Shown piece by piece: positions 11,560 through 22,479 of a stretch of 64,000 nt of DNA. The stretch's first letter is position 1. The number at the start of each line of letters is the position of its first letter. The DNA comes from Limnephilus marmoratus (taxonomy: Eukaryota > Arthropoda > Insecta > Trichoptera > Limnephilidae), in contig OU862910.1 of assembly GCA_917880885.1 (NCBI GenBank), forward strand, positions 17,868,710 to 17,932,709. Direction: 5' to 3'. A program made the position numbers and the translations under genes. A model generated the notes under the pieces. It was not told the origin of the DNA and did not search any database. It worked only from the letters and a program-made list of their open reading frames with translations.

Positions 11560-11745
11560 ACAAACTTTTCCTGGTTTATGTTACTAATAACCTGACGATA
11601 TTTGAAAATCTCCTACTACCACCATAATGAGCGGAAAATGTTGCTTATGTCATGATGGAGGAGTTGAACTCACGACGCCTGGGTGGGAATCAGACGCGAT
11701 GCCATCTCAGCCACTGACAATCATGTCACCACATAAGTCTACCAT
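11560..11745 (-). repeat. tRNA-derived SINE, family C
   Basis: The minus strand has an A-box-like TCAGTGGCTGAGATGGCA and a B-box-like GAGTTCAACTCC, then a tail with catgacataagcaac and a 'ggtggtagtagga' stretch. The same order is seen at 22300-22475. It does not fold as a functional tRNA. Confidence 0.55.
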
Positions 11746-11759
11746 GGCACGCACCCCTT

Positions 11760-11918
11760 TGATTTAATCACATTCGTGACCCACTTTTTGCAATTTTTAA
11801 CTCCTCCCCCCCCTCCCGGTGACAAAAGCCTAAGCCCCCCGCCGCTCATTGTGACCAAGCGTGGTATTTTGAAGATTCCCCCCCCCCTCCCGAACGGGTC
11901 ACGTAGTATGGGTACGTT
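11760..11918. mobile_element. MITE of the GGGAACGTACC family
   Basis: The body contains cactttttgcaatttttaac, a poly(C) run and 'gccgctcattgtgaccaagcg'. It ends ggtcacgtag + tatgggtacgttccc, as in the full copy at 49158-49319. The left terminal repeat has decayed to 'cacattcgtgaccc'. Confidence 0.65.
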
Positions 11919-12009
11919 CCCTGACCTATAATGATATAATAACAGAAAATGAAAATTAACTTCAAATATTTGGTGATTTGTTCAAATTTTTTGAAACAAC
12001 CCATCCTAA

Positions 12010-12405
12010 GACCTGTGCAGGCGGATAGTTTGATAGATTATCCTTTATTAAAAAGCGGATTGCAATCTTTAGAGCATAGGCGTCAGGTAGGTACGCTGTC
12101 CTTGTTCAGGCTTGTTCTACCGGTAGGTATTTCAAAGGAATGTGCTCCGAGGAACTAACGTCATTGATTACTTCGGCACCGGAGCACAGTCGGGAAACAC
12201 TCCAAACGCGTGCGCAACATTTGTGTACAGTTGACATCTGTCACTTGGGAACGGGTAGTTTCTACGACTCGTTCTTGGGTTAAACAGCTCGTCGGTAGCC
12301 AGTCTCTGTGTTTCTTCCCTCCTACAACACGGGTCTCTTCAAGACCCACGTTCATTCCTTCCTTTACATAAAAGGATCCTCCATGCGGCATCCCCAAAGA
12401 TTAAT
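12010..12405 (+). pseudogene. Jockey-like LINE 3' fragment (plus strand)
   Basis: The sequence encodes pieces such as LQSLEHRR and the AQHLYTVDICH-like block of the reverse transcriptase C-terminus. It has an internal stop and frame changes and runs into the 3' UTR ('gggtctcttcaagacccacg'). It ends at 'gcatccccaaagatta', part-way into the tail shared with the short repeats. This is a dead copy. Confidence 0.7.
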
Positions 12406-14280
12406 AGTTTTTTTGTTTTCTAAATTCGGGAAAGTGGCAAAAATATTGTCAGTTATGAGTTATTTTATTACCTAAGAAAGTATAAACAACCAACCATCTA
12501 CACAAGTTCCTTGGCGGTTCTGCGGTAGTTCACGGTATCATCAGGCGCCTAGCGTACCTAGTCACTGGTATCAACTATCAACGTATCATCGCGGTACCGC
12601 GGTTTGCTTTCAGCGTCGTTAGTCGTTACTCGTTACGCCGCTGTACGTTATTTTATTCGTTATTCGTTAGTATATCGCGAGTCGGTGCCGTGGTTAGTCG
12701 CGTACACGGAACGTTTTTGCTTCACTAACGCGTTAATACGATACGAATTTACGAACCATAACAACAAATTAACACGTAAATAATATACAATAAAATAATC
12801 AAACATTGTTCGGTTTTTACCCAAATTTTTAATAGTTTCCTGTGTTGTGTTTATTGTAATTAATAATAAAAATAGTAGCATGTTAGGATGTAACTTTGAA
12901 TAATAATGTAACCACGTTCTCACATAAAATGTACCTATAATATTATGTAGGTTACATTTTATTGTTATTATTGCGTTACCATTTAAGGCTTGTATTCCAA
13001 GATCATTACCGTTTTTTCTGATCCTTATTATTTATAAGTGTTCGTACAAGTGCATACAGTGTTTTTTTTACTATTTATCATACTTGCTGTTATTTTTAGA
13101 TACATATACAGATATAGTTTAAAGTGACTTTAGTTTTTCATTGAATAATGAGTTATTGGAGTGATTTTTTTGGGTGGCGTTAAAATGTACTTAAATAGTG
13201 TTTTAATTAAAATAAAGGTAAACACTCGCTTATAACCGCCGCACTTTTATTTGGCACAGACTTTGGAAATTACACTAAGTTTCGATTTAATTACCACAAA
13301 AAACAACTAATTACGTTTGGATAGATGGTAAAAGATGCATTAAAATTACATTTTAATTTCTTTTATAAAACTATCTCTTTGCCGCCATTTCGATTATTTT
13401 ATTTGTAACGATTGACAGTTGCAAAGTTTCGTTTTAATCTAAATGCGTATGAATTTCCCACTTAGTTAACCCAAACTAAGAATCTAATAATCTATTTTGT
13501 GAATGTTAATAGTTTCATTAAATAATCCATAAGCCGCCGCATTTTTGAACATGGATTATGGAAATAACACTTCATTTCAACAATTACTAGAAGAAAAAAC
13601 TATTTACATACACAAAATAGGTTATTAGGTTCGCAGTTTAGGTAAATTAAGTAATTCACGCGAATTTAGTTTGAAACGAAACTTCGCTAACGTTAAATCT
13701 TTACAAAAAAAAATGGCGACAATGGAAATTTTTTACTTTGAATGAGAATCGAATTTTAATGAATATTTTTCCGTCTACCGCGTCTGAAACCAATGTATCT
13801 TTTGGAAATTAAGTTTAAAAGTAGTTTACTTTTCAAAATCTATGCCTAGCCTATTTTAAAAGTGTAGCGGCTTGAAAATTGTTTACCATTACCGAAATAA
13901 GTATTAAAACATACAGTTTTAAGCACACAGCCCTGGTATCTGAGAAAACGTAGGAATATTCATCTTGCATACCTACTTAATGAAGGGTTTCACAGCAAAT
14001 AATAATGGCTGAGTGTAATGCATTTTGTATTGGTGTATTTAGATTCTAGTACGATATGCTACGAGTATGTGGAGTTTGTACATAATTAAAAAAATTGCAA
14101 TAATTTGGATGCAACGATGCAGTTTGTTGATTGAGCCATGTTGATGATCAAATGCTGAACATCCTGCAAAATGCCTTCCGCGGAAAAATACTTATTACAT
14201 GTTATCGTGATATTATATAGGAGTACGATGATGGATCCATCACCTGATATATATTTCGTAATGGCAAATGATCCTCTTTT
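12406..14280. other. Non-coding AT-rich sequence
   Basis: No gene or repeat boundary is supported. A short GC-richer zone at 12480-12720 (tatcatcgcggtaccgcgg) has no recognised function. Confidence 0.45.
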
Positions 14281-14284
14281 ACAA

Positions 14285-14490
14285 TAGCTCCATGCAGGAG
14301 GCCCTGAGGAAAATAATTTCCCTCAGGGTCTGTGTCATCTTTCGTTCATAAACGTCATCCCATGAACCTGAGCACTCTGCTTAATCACCAAACGTAGCGA
14401 TCCACTTGGGGTGACCTACGGCAGAGGTGTTGGTTATCTAATAAATAGTGCCCGGGGCGGCGGTACTCATACCCGCCTACCAAATTGAAT
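14285..14490 (-). repeat. Short poly(A) repeat sharing LINE tail (internally deleted)
   Basis: The sense (minus) strand begins near 'tttggtaggcgggtatgag', keeps the gtcaccccaagtgga block and ends in the LINE-type tail (ccctgagggaaattattttc, ggcctcctg). The middle third present in other copies is missing. Confidence 0.75.
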
Positions 14491-14553
14491 AAATAAAGAA
14501 GCGTCCGGATATTATAAAATATTACCGATATATTTATATAATTTTACACAATA

Positions 14554-15190
14554 GAACTCCAGTCCAATTTTTTTTAAATGAACCTTCTAACTTAAATAAC
14601 CGCATTTTTATTTTTATTTTTAGAGTTAGTTTAAATATTTAAAATAATTGTCAAAGTTTTAATTTTTCAAGACCCCCCGAAAACCACTGTATGTATGGTG
14701 AATGGTGTGACGTCATCACTCCTGAAAAATTAGTATAGAATCGGACAATCAGCTGATCTACTGCCGCCATTTTGAATTCCGTTGCTCGAAGTATTCTCCC
14801 TAGAAATAGCATTACTATTTTTTTTGTGCAGTAGTTTTTGATTATTTATAATAATAGAGATGAACTAATAAGAGATACCTTCATTTTTAATAATGTAATA
14901 TTTTATAAACACGACAACTAAATCTCTATAAACAGTATGTAAATAAACGAATAAATTAATACGATGGCTTGTGTCATATCATACATTCCCATACAATGAC
15001 TTTACGGTGACGTCACCTTGACGGCGTGTTTTTACGACCAGATTAAAAATGGTATTTTTAATAATTTTTTTAAAAACTCTACCTTTAATATTATGAAATA
15101 AAACTTATATATTCAGAATCAGCGTTTATTAGTCTATGTCTATATGAACATATTTTTTTAAAGCAAAAAATATTTTTCACTGGAGTTCCT
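14554..15190. mobile_element. TA-flanked MITE (Tc1/mariner-like), copy 1
   Basis: The ends read GAACTCCAGTCC at the left and ...CACTGGAGTTCC at the right, with TA next to each end (14552-14553 and 15191-15192). A second copy at 26701-27406 is similar throughout. Two TGACGTCA palindromes (14708-14715 and 15008-15015) match the CREB/ATF core site. No transposase frame is present. Confidence 0.75.
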
Positions 15191-15192
15191 TA

Positions 15193-15965
15193 TTGATAAA
15201 TTACCATTTACAATACATTAATGGCTATTTGTCAAGTTATGATTTATTTAAAGCAAGTTATGATTTATTAGTAAGGCCTCAAATGTACAGCGGTCGGTTT
15301 TTCAGCTGCTTTTTAAGCTCGGCTTAGAGGCATTGACTAATATTCCTGACTGTACTGAAAAACCGGCCGTAAGTAAAATATTATTTTTCTATTGTTTTCC
15401 AAAAAGGGTAGGTGTCACATGCAAGCTTATCTGTGGTGAGATACCATAAAGTGAGCTTATCGTAGCATTGTGTTTAAAATCTGTTTCACTCATGTCGGTC
15501 GTGACGTTTATTCAACATGGGCGTAAAATAATTAAAATAATAATGTTTAGTTATTTGCTCATGTGCAGAGATCCGGTCTAAATTGGCAAAACGAAGGTTG
15601 CCACGGAAAATTCTCGTAATTGCTTAATTTGCATGGCATCGTTTTCATGGAACGCCACTTCAAGGGAAATAATTCTTTACAAAATAATTTAAGTTCATTG
15701 TAAATCTTGTTCACAAATTGAAAATGTTAAAATAACTCTTTTATATTTTCTGAAAAAAATCTAATTCTAGAAATATTTTTAGAAAAACATGCAAAGGGAA
15801 TGCCTATCGATTATCTGGACCTGTGTAGGTACTTGCTTCTAATGTTTTTTTTGTTGGCATTTAGATCAGATATTTCTTTAAATTTCTTTAGACATTGTAA
15901 TTATTGAATTACAATAATCACCATACATTTCAATAAGTATAGAGTGGATGTACCTATTTTAACAT
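15193..15965. other. Non-coding sequence, nothing recognised
   Basis: No supported gene. The motif 'aaaaaccggccgtaag' with its near complement upstream (15290-15370) forms a weak inverted repeat only. Confidence 0.4.
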
Positions 15966-15968
15966 TTT

Positions 15969-16124
15969 CGTTATTTGTTTTTGGGGTGTTATGCCGTGTC
16001 GCGCTACCTCCTTCTTTAGCCAACGTTTCGGACAGCGTTGTAGTGTCCATTATCAGGGCAGATCCGGTAGATGTATAAGAAGGAGGTAGCGCAACACAGC
16101 ATAACACCCCAAAAACAAATAACG
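15969..16124. mobile_element. Foldback element with 26-bp perfect outer arms
   Basis: 15969-15994 (cgttatttgtttttggggtg...) and 16099-16124 are exact complements. They are followed inward by cgctacctccttct and its complement. The loop, read on the minus strand, is CCCTGATAATGGACA ... TGTCCGAAACG, a CTGAT...stem...GAAAC pattern. A related copy is at 34213-34358. The minus-strand frame 15901-16254 across it is an artefact of the palindrome. Confidence 0.75.
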
Positions 16125-16304
16125 ACAAATACTTTTTTCCGTGATAGTCGTAAAACGTATCTATTTTAACATTTTTCATTATCATCTTTTTGACGGAAGG
16201 CTCTTGTGTTTTAAATTTTGAATTTGTAAATTTGTCATACGAAACGAACTCCATTTGGGATCATTTTTTTTTTCTAAAATAATAGGAATGCCGCACAAGA
16301 CAAT

Positions 16305-16715
16305 TTGGGTATATGGGTACTGCCGCCCCGGGAACCTCTGCTATCGGTCACCTTAAGTGGTTCGCTACGTTTGGTGACGCAAGGGTGCCCAAATTAATAA
16401 GGTGAGAATTATCTAGGTCTTGGCGGCGGATGTGTCTGCCCACCTACTTACTGTCTTGCGGGCCGGATTTGGAGAGACTGGTTGAGGGAGACCTCCTCAG
16501 CAGGACTCTCACGGCCCTCTCACCCGGTAGGAGGAATGGATTCATACGTACGTCACTCCTGGGCACGCTGACTCTAAGATTCTTACCCATCCCTCATACC
16601 CTTTTCATTACCAGATCTTTCTCTCCTTAAAAAACCCTCCACATAGCACCCCCAAAGATGATATAGGCTCTAAGGTAAATTATTTTTCTCAGGGCCTCCT
16701 GTGTGGAGCTAATAT
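16305..16715 (+). repeat. Short poly(A) repeat sharing LINE tail (long subfamily)
   Basis: It starts near 'atttgggtatatgggtactg' and contains gtggttcgctacgtttggtg. A central block with 'ctcctgggcacgctgactc' is absent from the shorter copies. It ends ctcctgtgtggagctaatat plus an A-rich stretch. The frame 16430-16630 is repeat sequence, not a gene. Confidence 0.75.
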
Positions 16716-17218
16716 AAAAAGAAGAGTCCCAACTGCACCCGACTGTCCAGAATCAGTGGGACTATGGAATCTCCAAATGGAGTATGTTGTTCTGACTACT
16801 CAAATCTGGTCATCAAACACGGCTAAAGCCATTTCAAGAAATTTTTGATTTTTAATTGTGGTCTTTCCCCAGGGTGTACTGAAAGAATCTAGCACACTAA
16901 TAGATAAAACAAAGAAACCGTTACATTTTATTTTCAATAATTTTGCCGTTATATACTGTTAGTATAATTTTGTCATTAATATTATCGACTTCATACAAGG
17001 AAAAGCGAATAACGTGCTTTTCATATTGATACAGCGCAGTCATTGTCTAATCATAATACAGTTTATTCTCATAATAATCTATCACGCCTATTGTTAATAA
17101 GGTGTCAGCATTCTGCATCAATAATGACATTTATTTTTTCTTGTGAGAAGTTACAAACGCGCCATAAACACATTATATTGTATAATTTTGAATGTAGCTA
17201 TAACTTTGTGGTTATCCA

Positions 17219-17535
17219 TCTTCTTTATCTTTATCTTCACTAAGTATAAAATGAAGTCGCTCATGCTGTATGTGCGCTTAGATCTTTTAAACTGCGCAAC
17301 GAATTTTCATGCGGTTTTCACCAATTGATAGAGTGATTCGTGAGGAAGGTTTTTAGGTATTAAATTTGTAAAGGTTTTGTGTAATTTGGTTGAAATACAT
17401 AATATATCTGGTCAAGCGGCAGCGGGCAACGGGCAGCGTGCTGTTAAATCAAATCCAGGTTTGGATTTGATTTAACAGATGGCGTTTGTTATAAAGGTTT
17501 CGTTAGCCACAGCAACGTGTGGCCGGGTCTGCTAG
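17219..17535 (+). mobile_element. Non-autonomous Helitron (317 bp) with defined empty site
   Basis: It starts TCTTCTTTATC and ends with a hairpin (GCCACA gcaacg TGTGGC, 17505-17522) followed by CGGGTCTGCTAG. The 5' flank ends ...ttatcca and the 3' flank starts ttatagata. The related PLE sequence at 40840 reads ttatccattatagata, showing insertion exactly between A and T with no target duplication, as Helitrons do. The frames 17043-17243 and 17143-17328 cross its 5' end and are not genes. Confidence 0.85.
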
Positions 17536-17578
17536 TTATAGATACATGAAACAATGTTACTTTGTTTTAACCACTTGT

Positions 17579-18242
17579 GTACAATTCTATTGTAACTCCT
17601 CATTTAAATTATTGTTCTAGTGTTCTATTCTTATGTAACGAGACCCAAAATAATAAACTACAGATTATACAAAATAGGGGAATGAGGATGATTCTGAAAT
17701 GTAATATCTTTACTAGAGTTAAAACTATGTTACAAAACCTAAATATGATGACAACTAAACAACATATAATATATAATACGTTAACAATGATGTACAAGCT
17801 TAAAAATAACATGCTCCCTAAATATCTGCAAACTAATATTATGTACCATGAAAATATTCACAATTATCCTACGAGGAGTTGCCGAGACTTCAGGCTTCCC
17901 AAAACTAAACTTACGTGTACACAGAACAGCGTGTTTTATAAAGGTCAAAAACTTTATAATAATCTACCAAATTCCATAAAGGAAGCCTCAAGTCTTTCGG
18001 AAAACATGTGCTACATACATTAAGAAAAATTTATGAATTGTATTTATTTGTATTAACTGTATGTCTTAAACCCCATTGTTTGTATTTCTAACTGGAGTAA
18101 CTGTATTTCTCTTTTTTTAACTGTATTTTTTCCGTTATAATTTTATGACTCTATTTATTTTATTATGTATTTTATATGTTTTTTAATACTAGATGTATGA
18201 AATTTGCTTACATCTAAATAAAGTTACAAAAACAAAAAACAA
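17579..18242 (+). pseudogene. LINE 3' end inserted in a Penelope-like element
   Basis: A 5'-truncated non-LTR retrotransposon. The frame 17580-18020 encodes the C-terminal domain of a reverse transcriptase: SIVTPHLNYCSSVLF, a QIIQNRGMRMILKCN helix, and YPTRSCRDFRLPK and FYKGQKLYNNLPNSIK blocks typical of CR1/L2-like LINEs. The 3' UTR of about 220 bp ends 'aataaagttacaaaaacaaaaaacaa'. It is flanked by ACTTGT at 17573-17578 and 18243-18248, a 6-bp target duplication. The catalytic region is missing, so it cannot act on its own. Confidence 0.8.
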
Positions 18243-18425
18243 ACTTGTATATTTGTTTAAAGCCGACCGATTTCGGAACGACCGTTCCTTCGTCAGCGCA
18301 AACGTATACTGATTTGACAGTTACAAAATAGTGGATGGGAACAATGTATAATCACTAAGGATTGTGGTAAGGGTGGAGCCGTTGCTAGGTAATAATGAAG
18401 AGTGAGTGGGTAGGGGAACATTTCC

Positions 18426-18686
18426 ATGATTTTTTTGGATTTAACTTTATCTATTATAAATAATAACATCGATTTTAGTATATATCGCAAGCCCACATAC
18501 ACTGCCATAGTAATTCATAAGACCTCCAACCACCCTGTTTCACAAAAACACTCCACCTTCCACTCCGTGATACACCGCTTAGTAAATGTCCCAATGTCTA
18601 ATAATCATTTCCATTCCGAATTTTCTATAATAAAACAAATTGCTGTAAATATCGGATATGAACCAAGTTTAATTAATAACATCTGA
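18426..18686 (+). pseudogene. Penelope-like reverse transcriptase, C-terminal fragment
   Basis: The frame contains FLDLTLSIINNNIDFSIYRK followed by PTYTA, HKTSNHP, FHSVIHRL and IIKQIAVNIGY. This order is characteristic of the end of the reverse transcriptase domain in PLEs of animals, just after the catalytic palm. It closes at 18686. The GIY-YIG endonuclease that should follow is not intact: 18687-18840 keeps only broken, AT-rich sequence. The hammerhead-like motif upstream lies on the opposite strand, which fits the inverted terminal repeats that PLE copies often have. Confidence 0.75.
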
Positions 18687-18720
18687 AATTAAAAAAGCTT
18701 TCAAAAAATAAATATCTTTA

Positions 18721-19502
18721 CAATTTTAATAATATTAATGATAAAGAATGGCGTAAAATTTTGTATATTAATAATTTTTCAGTTGAAAAACAAAGTAACA
18801 TTGTCTCATGTTTTTACTTTGTATTGTTGTTGAATTTAGTAGGATGTTTACGTAAACATGTTTGTAACGGTTTTGCACAAATTGATAAGATAGTAATAGG
18901 ACTAATGCGATTATAAAATAAAATAATATTTATCAATAATTGTGGCTTTATGGGACGAAACGAAAATCAAGCGATGTGTTTTGTTATTCTCTGAATATTT
19001 GCAAATTCACTTTATGTCATCATTTTTAATTAAGTAAATTAATTTGTAAAAAACACACTTATTTAATCAAAATAATCTACATTTTTCAAATCCAAAGGTT
19101 TCTTGGTCAGGATGAGATTAACATTAATAAAAATAACAAAAGATAACAAGTGTAGACAAATAAGAACTATTGATAAAAATGTTATGGGGAGTGGTGATTA
19201 ATTACTTAAAGTAACATAAAAACAATTAAGTAAAATGAAATATGTAAAAATTGCATTTATACATATTAAAAACTTTTTAAAATAAACAAAACATGTCCAA
19301 ATGACAAAAAAAATATTATTATGAATATAAGAAATAATGTGAAAATAAATTAAAGAGATGGCTGACTATTTTAAATACATATTTGGTTGTTAATAATATT
19401 TAATCGACTATTAAAACTTTTTCTAATTTCTAAAATTTCTAAGTTATCTAATTTTAAACCCGTTGTGTTTGTGTGTAAAATTTTGATTAAATAAGTGGTA
19501 TG
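18721..19502. other. Non-coding AT-rich sequence
   Basis: Probably decayed retroelement sequence at the start, then nothing recognisable. Confidence 0.4.
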
Positions 19503-19880
19503 TTAAGGCTCTGCAACCGGGTTCGAAAAGAAGAAGATGGAGAGATACGAAATTACGAATGTTAGAGAGCGTTTAACATTTACAGCAACAAAATCGATGC
19601 GAAAATTGCGAAAATGTTTAATAAAACACGACTCGTTTAAAATAGAGGAAAAATCTGGCGGGCTTTATCTTAAACAGCGTTTAAAGAAACACTGTGATTT
19701 TTTTCATATAACTTGTAAAATAACTAAAACAAACTTGTTTATAATAATATTTGGAGCATACTTTGCGATTTTTTTCTATCGAGGGAGTTTTATATAATTT
19801 GCGTTTCGGCGCGGGCAAAGTCTAGATATTATCTTTAAGAATAACATATATTTTTTTAAGAGCTTTAAAACTTACCGTGT
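19503..19880 (+). mobile_element. TTAA-bounded MITE (piggyBac-like), 3'-truncated copy
   Basis: It starts TTAAGGCTCTGCAACCGGG and matches the complement of 41782-42209 until 'gagctttaaaacttaccgtg', where similarity stops, so the right end is lost. An 86-residue frame (19537-19797) lies inside. It is not kept open in the other copies, so I do not call it a gene. Confidence 0.7.
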
Positions 19881-20179
19881 TTAAGTGAAATATGTAAAAG
19901 AGAGGAAGAAACCAATTGGGTCAATAGCAAGTACACATATATTCCGGAAATTAGTTATCAAATCGTAATAACGCATTAAAAACTTCAAAGTAGTGATTAT
20001 TATTACTTGCATTATCTCGATTTGGATGAAAGTATTTGGACCATTTCAAGAACAAATTGTAATTTACAGAAAATTGGTTGAGATGCATGAATTACCATTC
20101 AAATTTCGAAAAGTAAATAATCCTAACAAAAGAAAATAATTATACAAAGCTTTTAAAAGGGTGATTACTGATTATTTTT

Positions 20180-20450
20180 GAAGTGAAACTTCTATAGCCC
20201 CGCTGCGATTTGGATTTCGGATGAAACGGAAATGACAATTATTGCACCTGCCTCGCATCAACTGCGCTCATTTGCCGCTTTGATTATGTCACTTTTAAAG
20301 GCTCATATTGGTTGAGATATGAAACGGAAATTACGCTAGATGTGCGCTCATTGGTCGCTTTGATTATGACCTCACTTTTCAAGTATTGGTTGAGATTGTT
20401 TTGGTAAAGTTTCGCTTCTACCGCGTGTAAAATGCACTCGAATTTTTTTA
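20180..20450. repeat. Interspersed repeat with GTGAAACTTC-type ends
   Basis: The left end, ttttgaagtgaaacttctat, is roughly complementary to the right end, ggtaaagtttcgcttctacc. Inside are two copies of 'tgcgctcatt(t/g)g(c/t)cgctttgattatg' after 'gatgaaacggaaat'. Related sequence is at 58270-58380 and 59930-60420. Confidence 0.6.
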
Positions 20451-20459
20451 ATCTCAATT

Positions 20460-21814
20460 TTCTTTATAAATCACTTCTACAATACCACCACATACGGCGT
20501 GTTTGGGATTGACTTCCTTTAACCAGTGATTGCTGACATTATTTGTGAAAAAACTTAAAAACTTTAAAAATCAGTAGGCATCGTACAGGTAGGGTCAAGG
20601 TAAGGTGTTAGGCGGCTGGTTTTCTGAGAGACTGTGATGATAAAGTGAAGAAAAAATATTGTTTTTTTTAGTTTTGTAGAAAAAAGAAAACCAAAACTCC
20701 AAAAAATGTCAATTTCTTTAATCTTACAAAGTACGTCTCTTTAAAACCATTCAATTTGTAATAAATTGATGTTATCTTATAGGCTTACAACTTACAACTC
20801 ACGACTTACAGCTAATGACTACAGCCTAACAATTGAACTCTTATAATTGCGGTTTTTACGACATATTTTTTAAAAACCTTTTTTTTACACGTAGCCATCA
20901 CAAAACGCAATAGACGTGGCAATCCAAGCACAATTACGTCAATATTTTTATAACAATATCCACAAATTATGCATCGCGGTATAAAAAGTCACTTTTGTTG
21001 ACCTCACGGAATAATTTAATCATCGTTACGGAATATGTAATTCTCGATTATTCTCTCAACACTCGACAGTGTGGGAACACTGGGAACTACTGGTTTGTGT
21101 GTTCACATTATCGTAAGATGACTGTCGTTGTTGACAACGTGACGCGTCGAAGGACCCGCCCACACGCAGCTTACTGTACCCAAAGTAAACGTTAATACAC
21201 TCATGATCGCGAGGCGGGTAATAAAAAAAATATCGTCCCACGTGTGGATAGGACACTCATTAAGGTCCGTGGTCCATGAGACACAGCGTAATAATTCATG
21301 GGATAGCATAGAGGTATAACCACTTATGGTACATGGGACATATGGGAACTCTTGATTGGAGAAGTTTTTACCTGAGTATGCTAATAATAATGATAGGATC
21401 TTTTCTATAGCCGTTGTCGTGAGAATATCTCGAGGAAGCTTGTTTGCAATATTACGACAATAATCACATAGCTGTTGAATGAAATGAAAGTGGTAATTAA
21501 TAATTATTCAATATTCCGAAATAGTATGTTCGGTTGACACATGTAAAATCAAGGCATTGTTAAGTATTTATTTTTATTTTTTGTGTATTGTTATTTACTT
21601 TTTACCTTATCTTATTATTCGCCTAATTTATTTTTTTATTTAGAAATATGAAATGCATTGCAATACACTAATAATACGCCAATTTATACAAAATTACTTT
21701 TATTGCATTTTTGAACATTTGTTGTATCTTCACCCACCTTTCAAAATTAAATTTTGGCCACTTCTTTAACCAATATTTTTTTGATGGGCAGATTTTACCA
21801 ATTTTTTTTTTTTT
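20460..21814. other. Non-coding sequence, nothing recognised
   Basis: Overlapping short frames at 20995-21309 on both strands have no domain and no splice context. Confidence 0.45.
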
Positions 21815-22145
21815 TTACATGAGCTCCACACAGGAGGCCCTGAGGAAAATAATTTCCCTCAGGGCCTATGTCATCTTTGGGGATGCTGTGCGGAGGGTTT
21901 TTTTAAGGAAAGGAAGGAGGGGAGAGTTCTGGGAAGGAAAAGGGTTTAAGGGGTGGGTAGGAATCTGGGGTTCAGTATGTCCTGGTCATCCGCCTCCAAG
22001 ACCTAGACAAACCTCACCCCATGAACCCGGGCACCCTTGCTAAATCACCAAACGTAGCGAACCACTTGGGGTGACCTATGGCAAAGGTGTTGGTTATCCA
22101 ATAAAGGTTCCCGCGGCGGCGGTACCCATTCCCGCCTCCCAAATA
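21815..22145 (-). repeat. Short poly(A) repeat sharing LINE tail (good copy, about 330 bp)
   Basis: Sense strand is minus. It starts 'tttgggaggcgggaatgggt', then accgccgccgcgggaacc, ggataaccaacacctttgcc, gtcaccccaagtggttcgct, a pyrimidine-rich middle, and the tail ccctgagggaaattattttc, cctcctgtgtggagctcatg and poly(A), seen as the T-run at 21809-21820. GGTTCGCTAC resembles part of a pol III B box, but no A box at the right spacing is clear. Confidence 0.8.
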
Positions 22146-22299
22146 TCAAATTAAAAACACTTTTGCCAAGTCTAAACAATGTTATAAGTAAGATATAATA
22201 TTATTCCCCGTTAAAACATAATTTAAACAATATTGATTGATTATGAATAGGTTTATAAACAATTCAAGACTAAATAATTGATTTATTTTTTAAATTAAG

Positions 22300-22475
22300 A
22301 CAAACATTCTCGAGTTACGAATATCGTGACACTATTTGAAAATCTTCTTCTACCACCACAACAAATGGAAAAGGTTGCTTGTGTCGTGATGGAGGACTTA
22401 GCCACCCGAGGAATCGAACATGTGACGCCTGTGTGGAACCCAAACGCGATGCCAACATAGCCACTGACCGGCCAT
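22300..22475 (-). repeat. tRNA-derived SINE, family C (second copy)
   Basis: The minus strand carries TCAGTGGCTATGTTGGCA (A box) and GTTCGATTCC (B box), then 'catcacgacacaagcaacc' and 'gtggtggtagaagaaga'. It is parallel to 11560-11745. Confidence 0.6.
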
Positions 22476-22479
22476 CGGT

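Larger units (their letters stand above)
17188..18720 (+). mobile_element. Penelope-like element copy with two nested insertions
   Basis: The left part (ttgaatgtagctataacttt, ggttatcca) continues at 17536 (ttatagatacatgaaacaat) and again at 18243 (acttgtatatttgtttaaag). The uninterrupted order is visible at 40804-40900, which defines both insertions: a Helitron (17219-17535) and a LINE (17579-18242). After the hammerhead-like motif (18270-18296, minus) and a terminal-repeat region matching 40921-41035, the sequence jumps at 18436 into the reverse transcriptase C-terminus. Most of the coding region is therefore deleted. Confidence 0.75.

Noticed and set aside
19537..19797. 86-residue frame inside the TTAA MITE
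   Set aside because: The copies at 31020 and 41782 do not keep it open, and no domain is seen.
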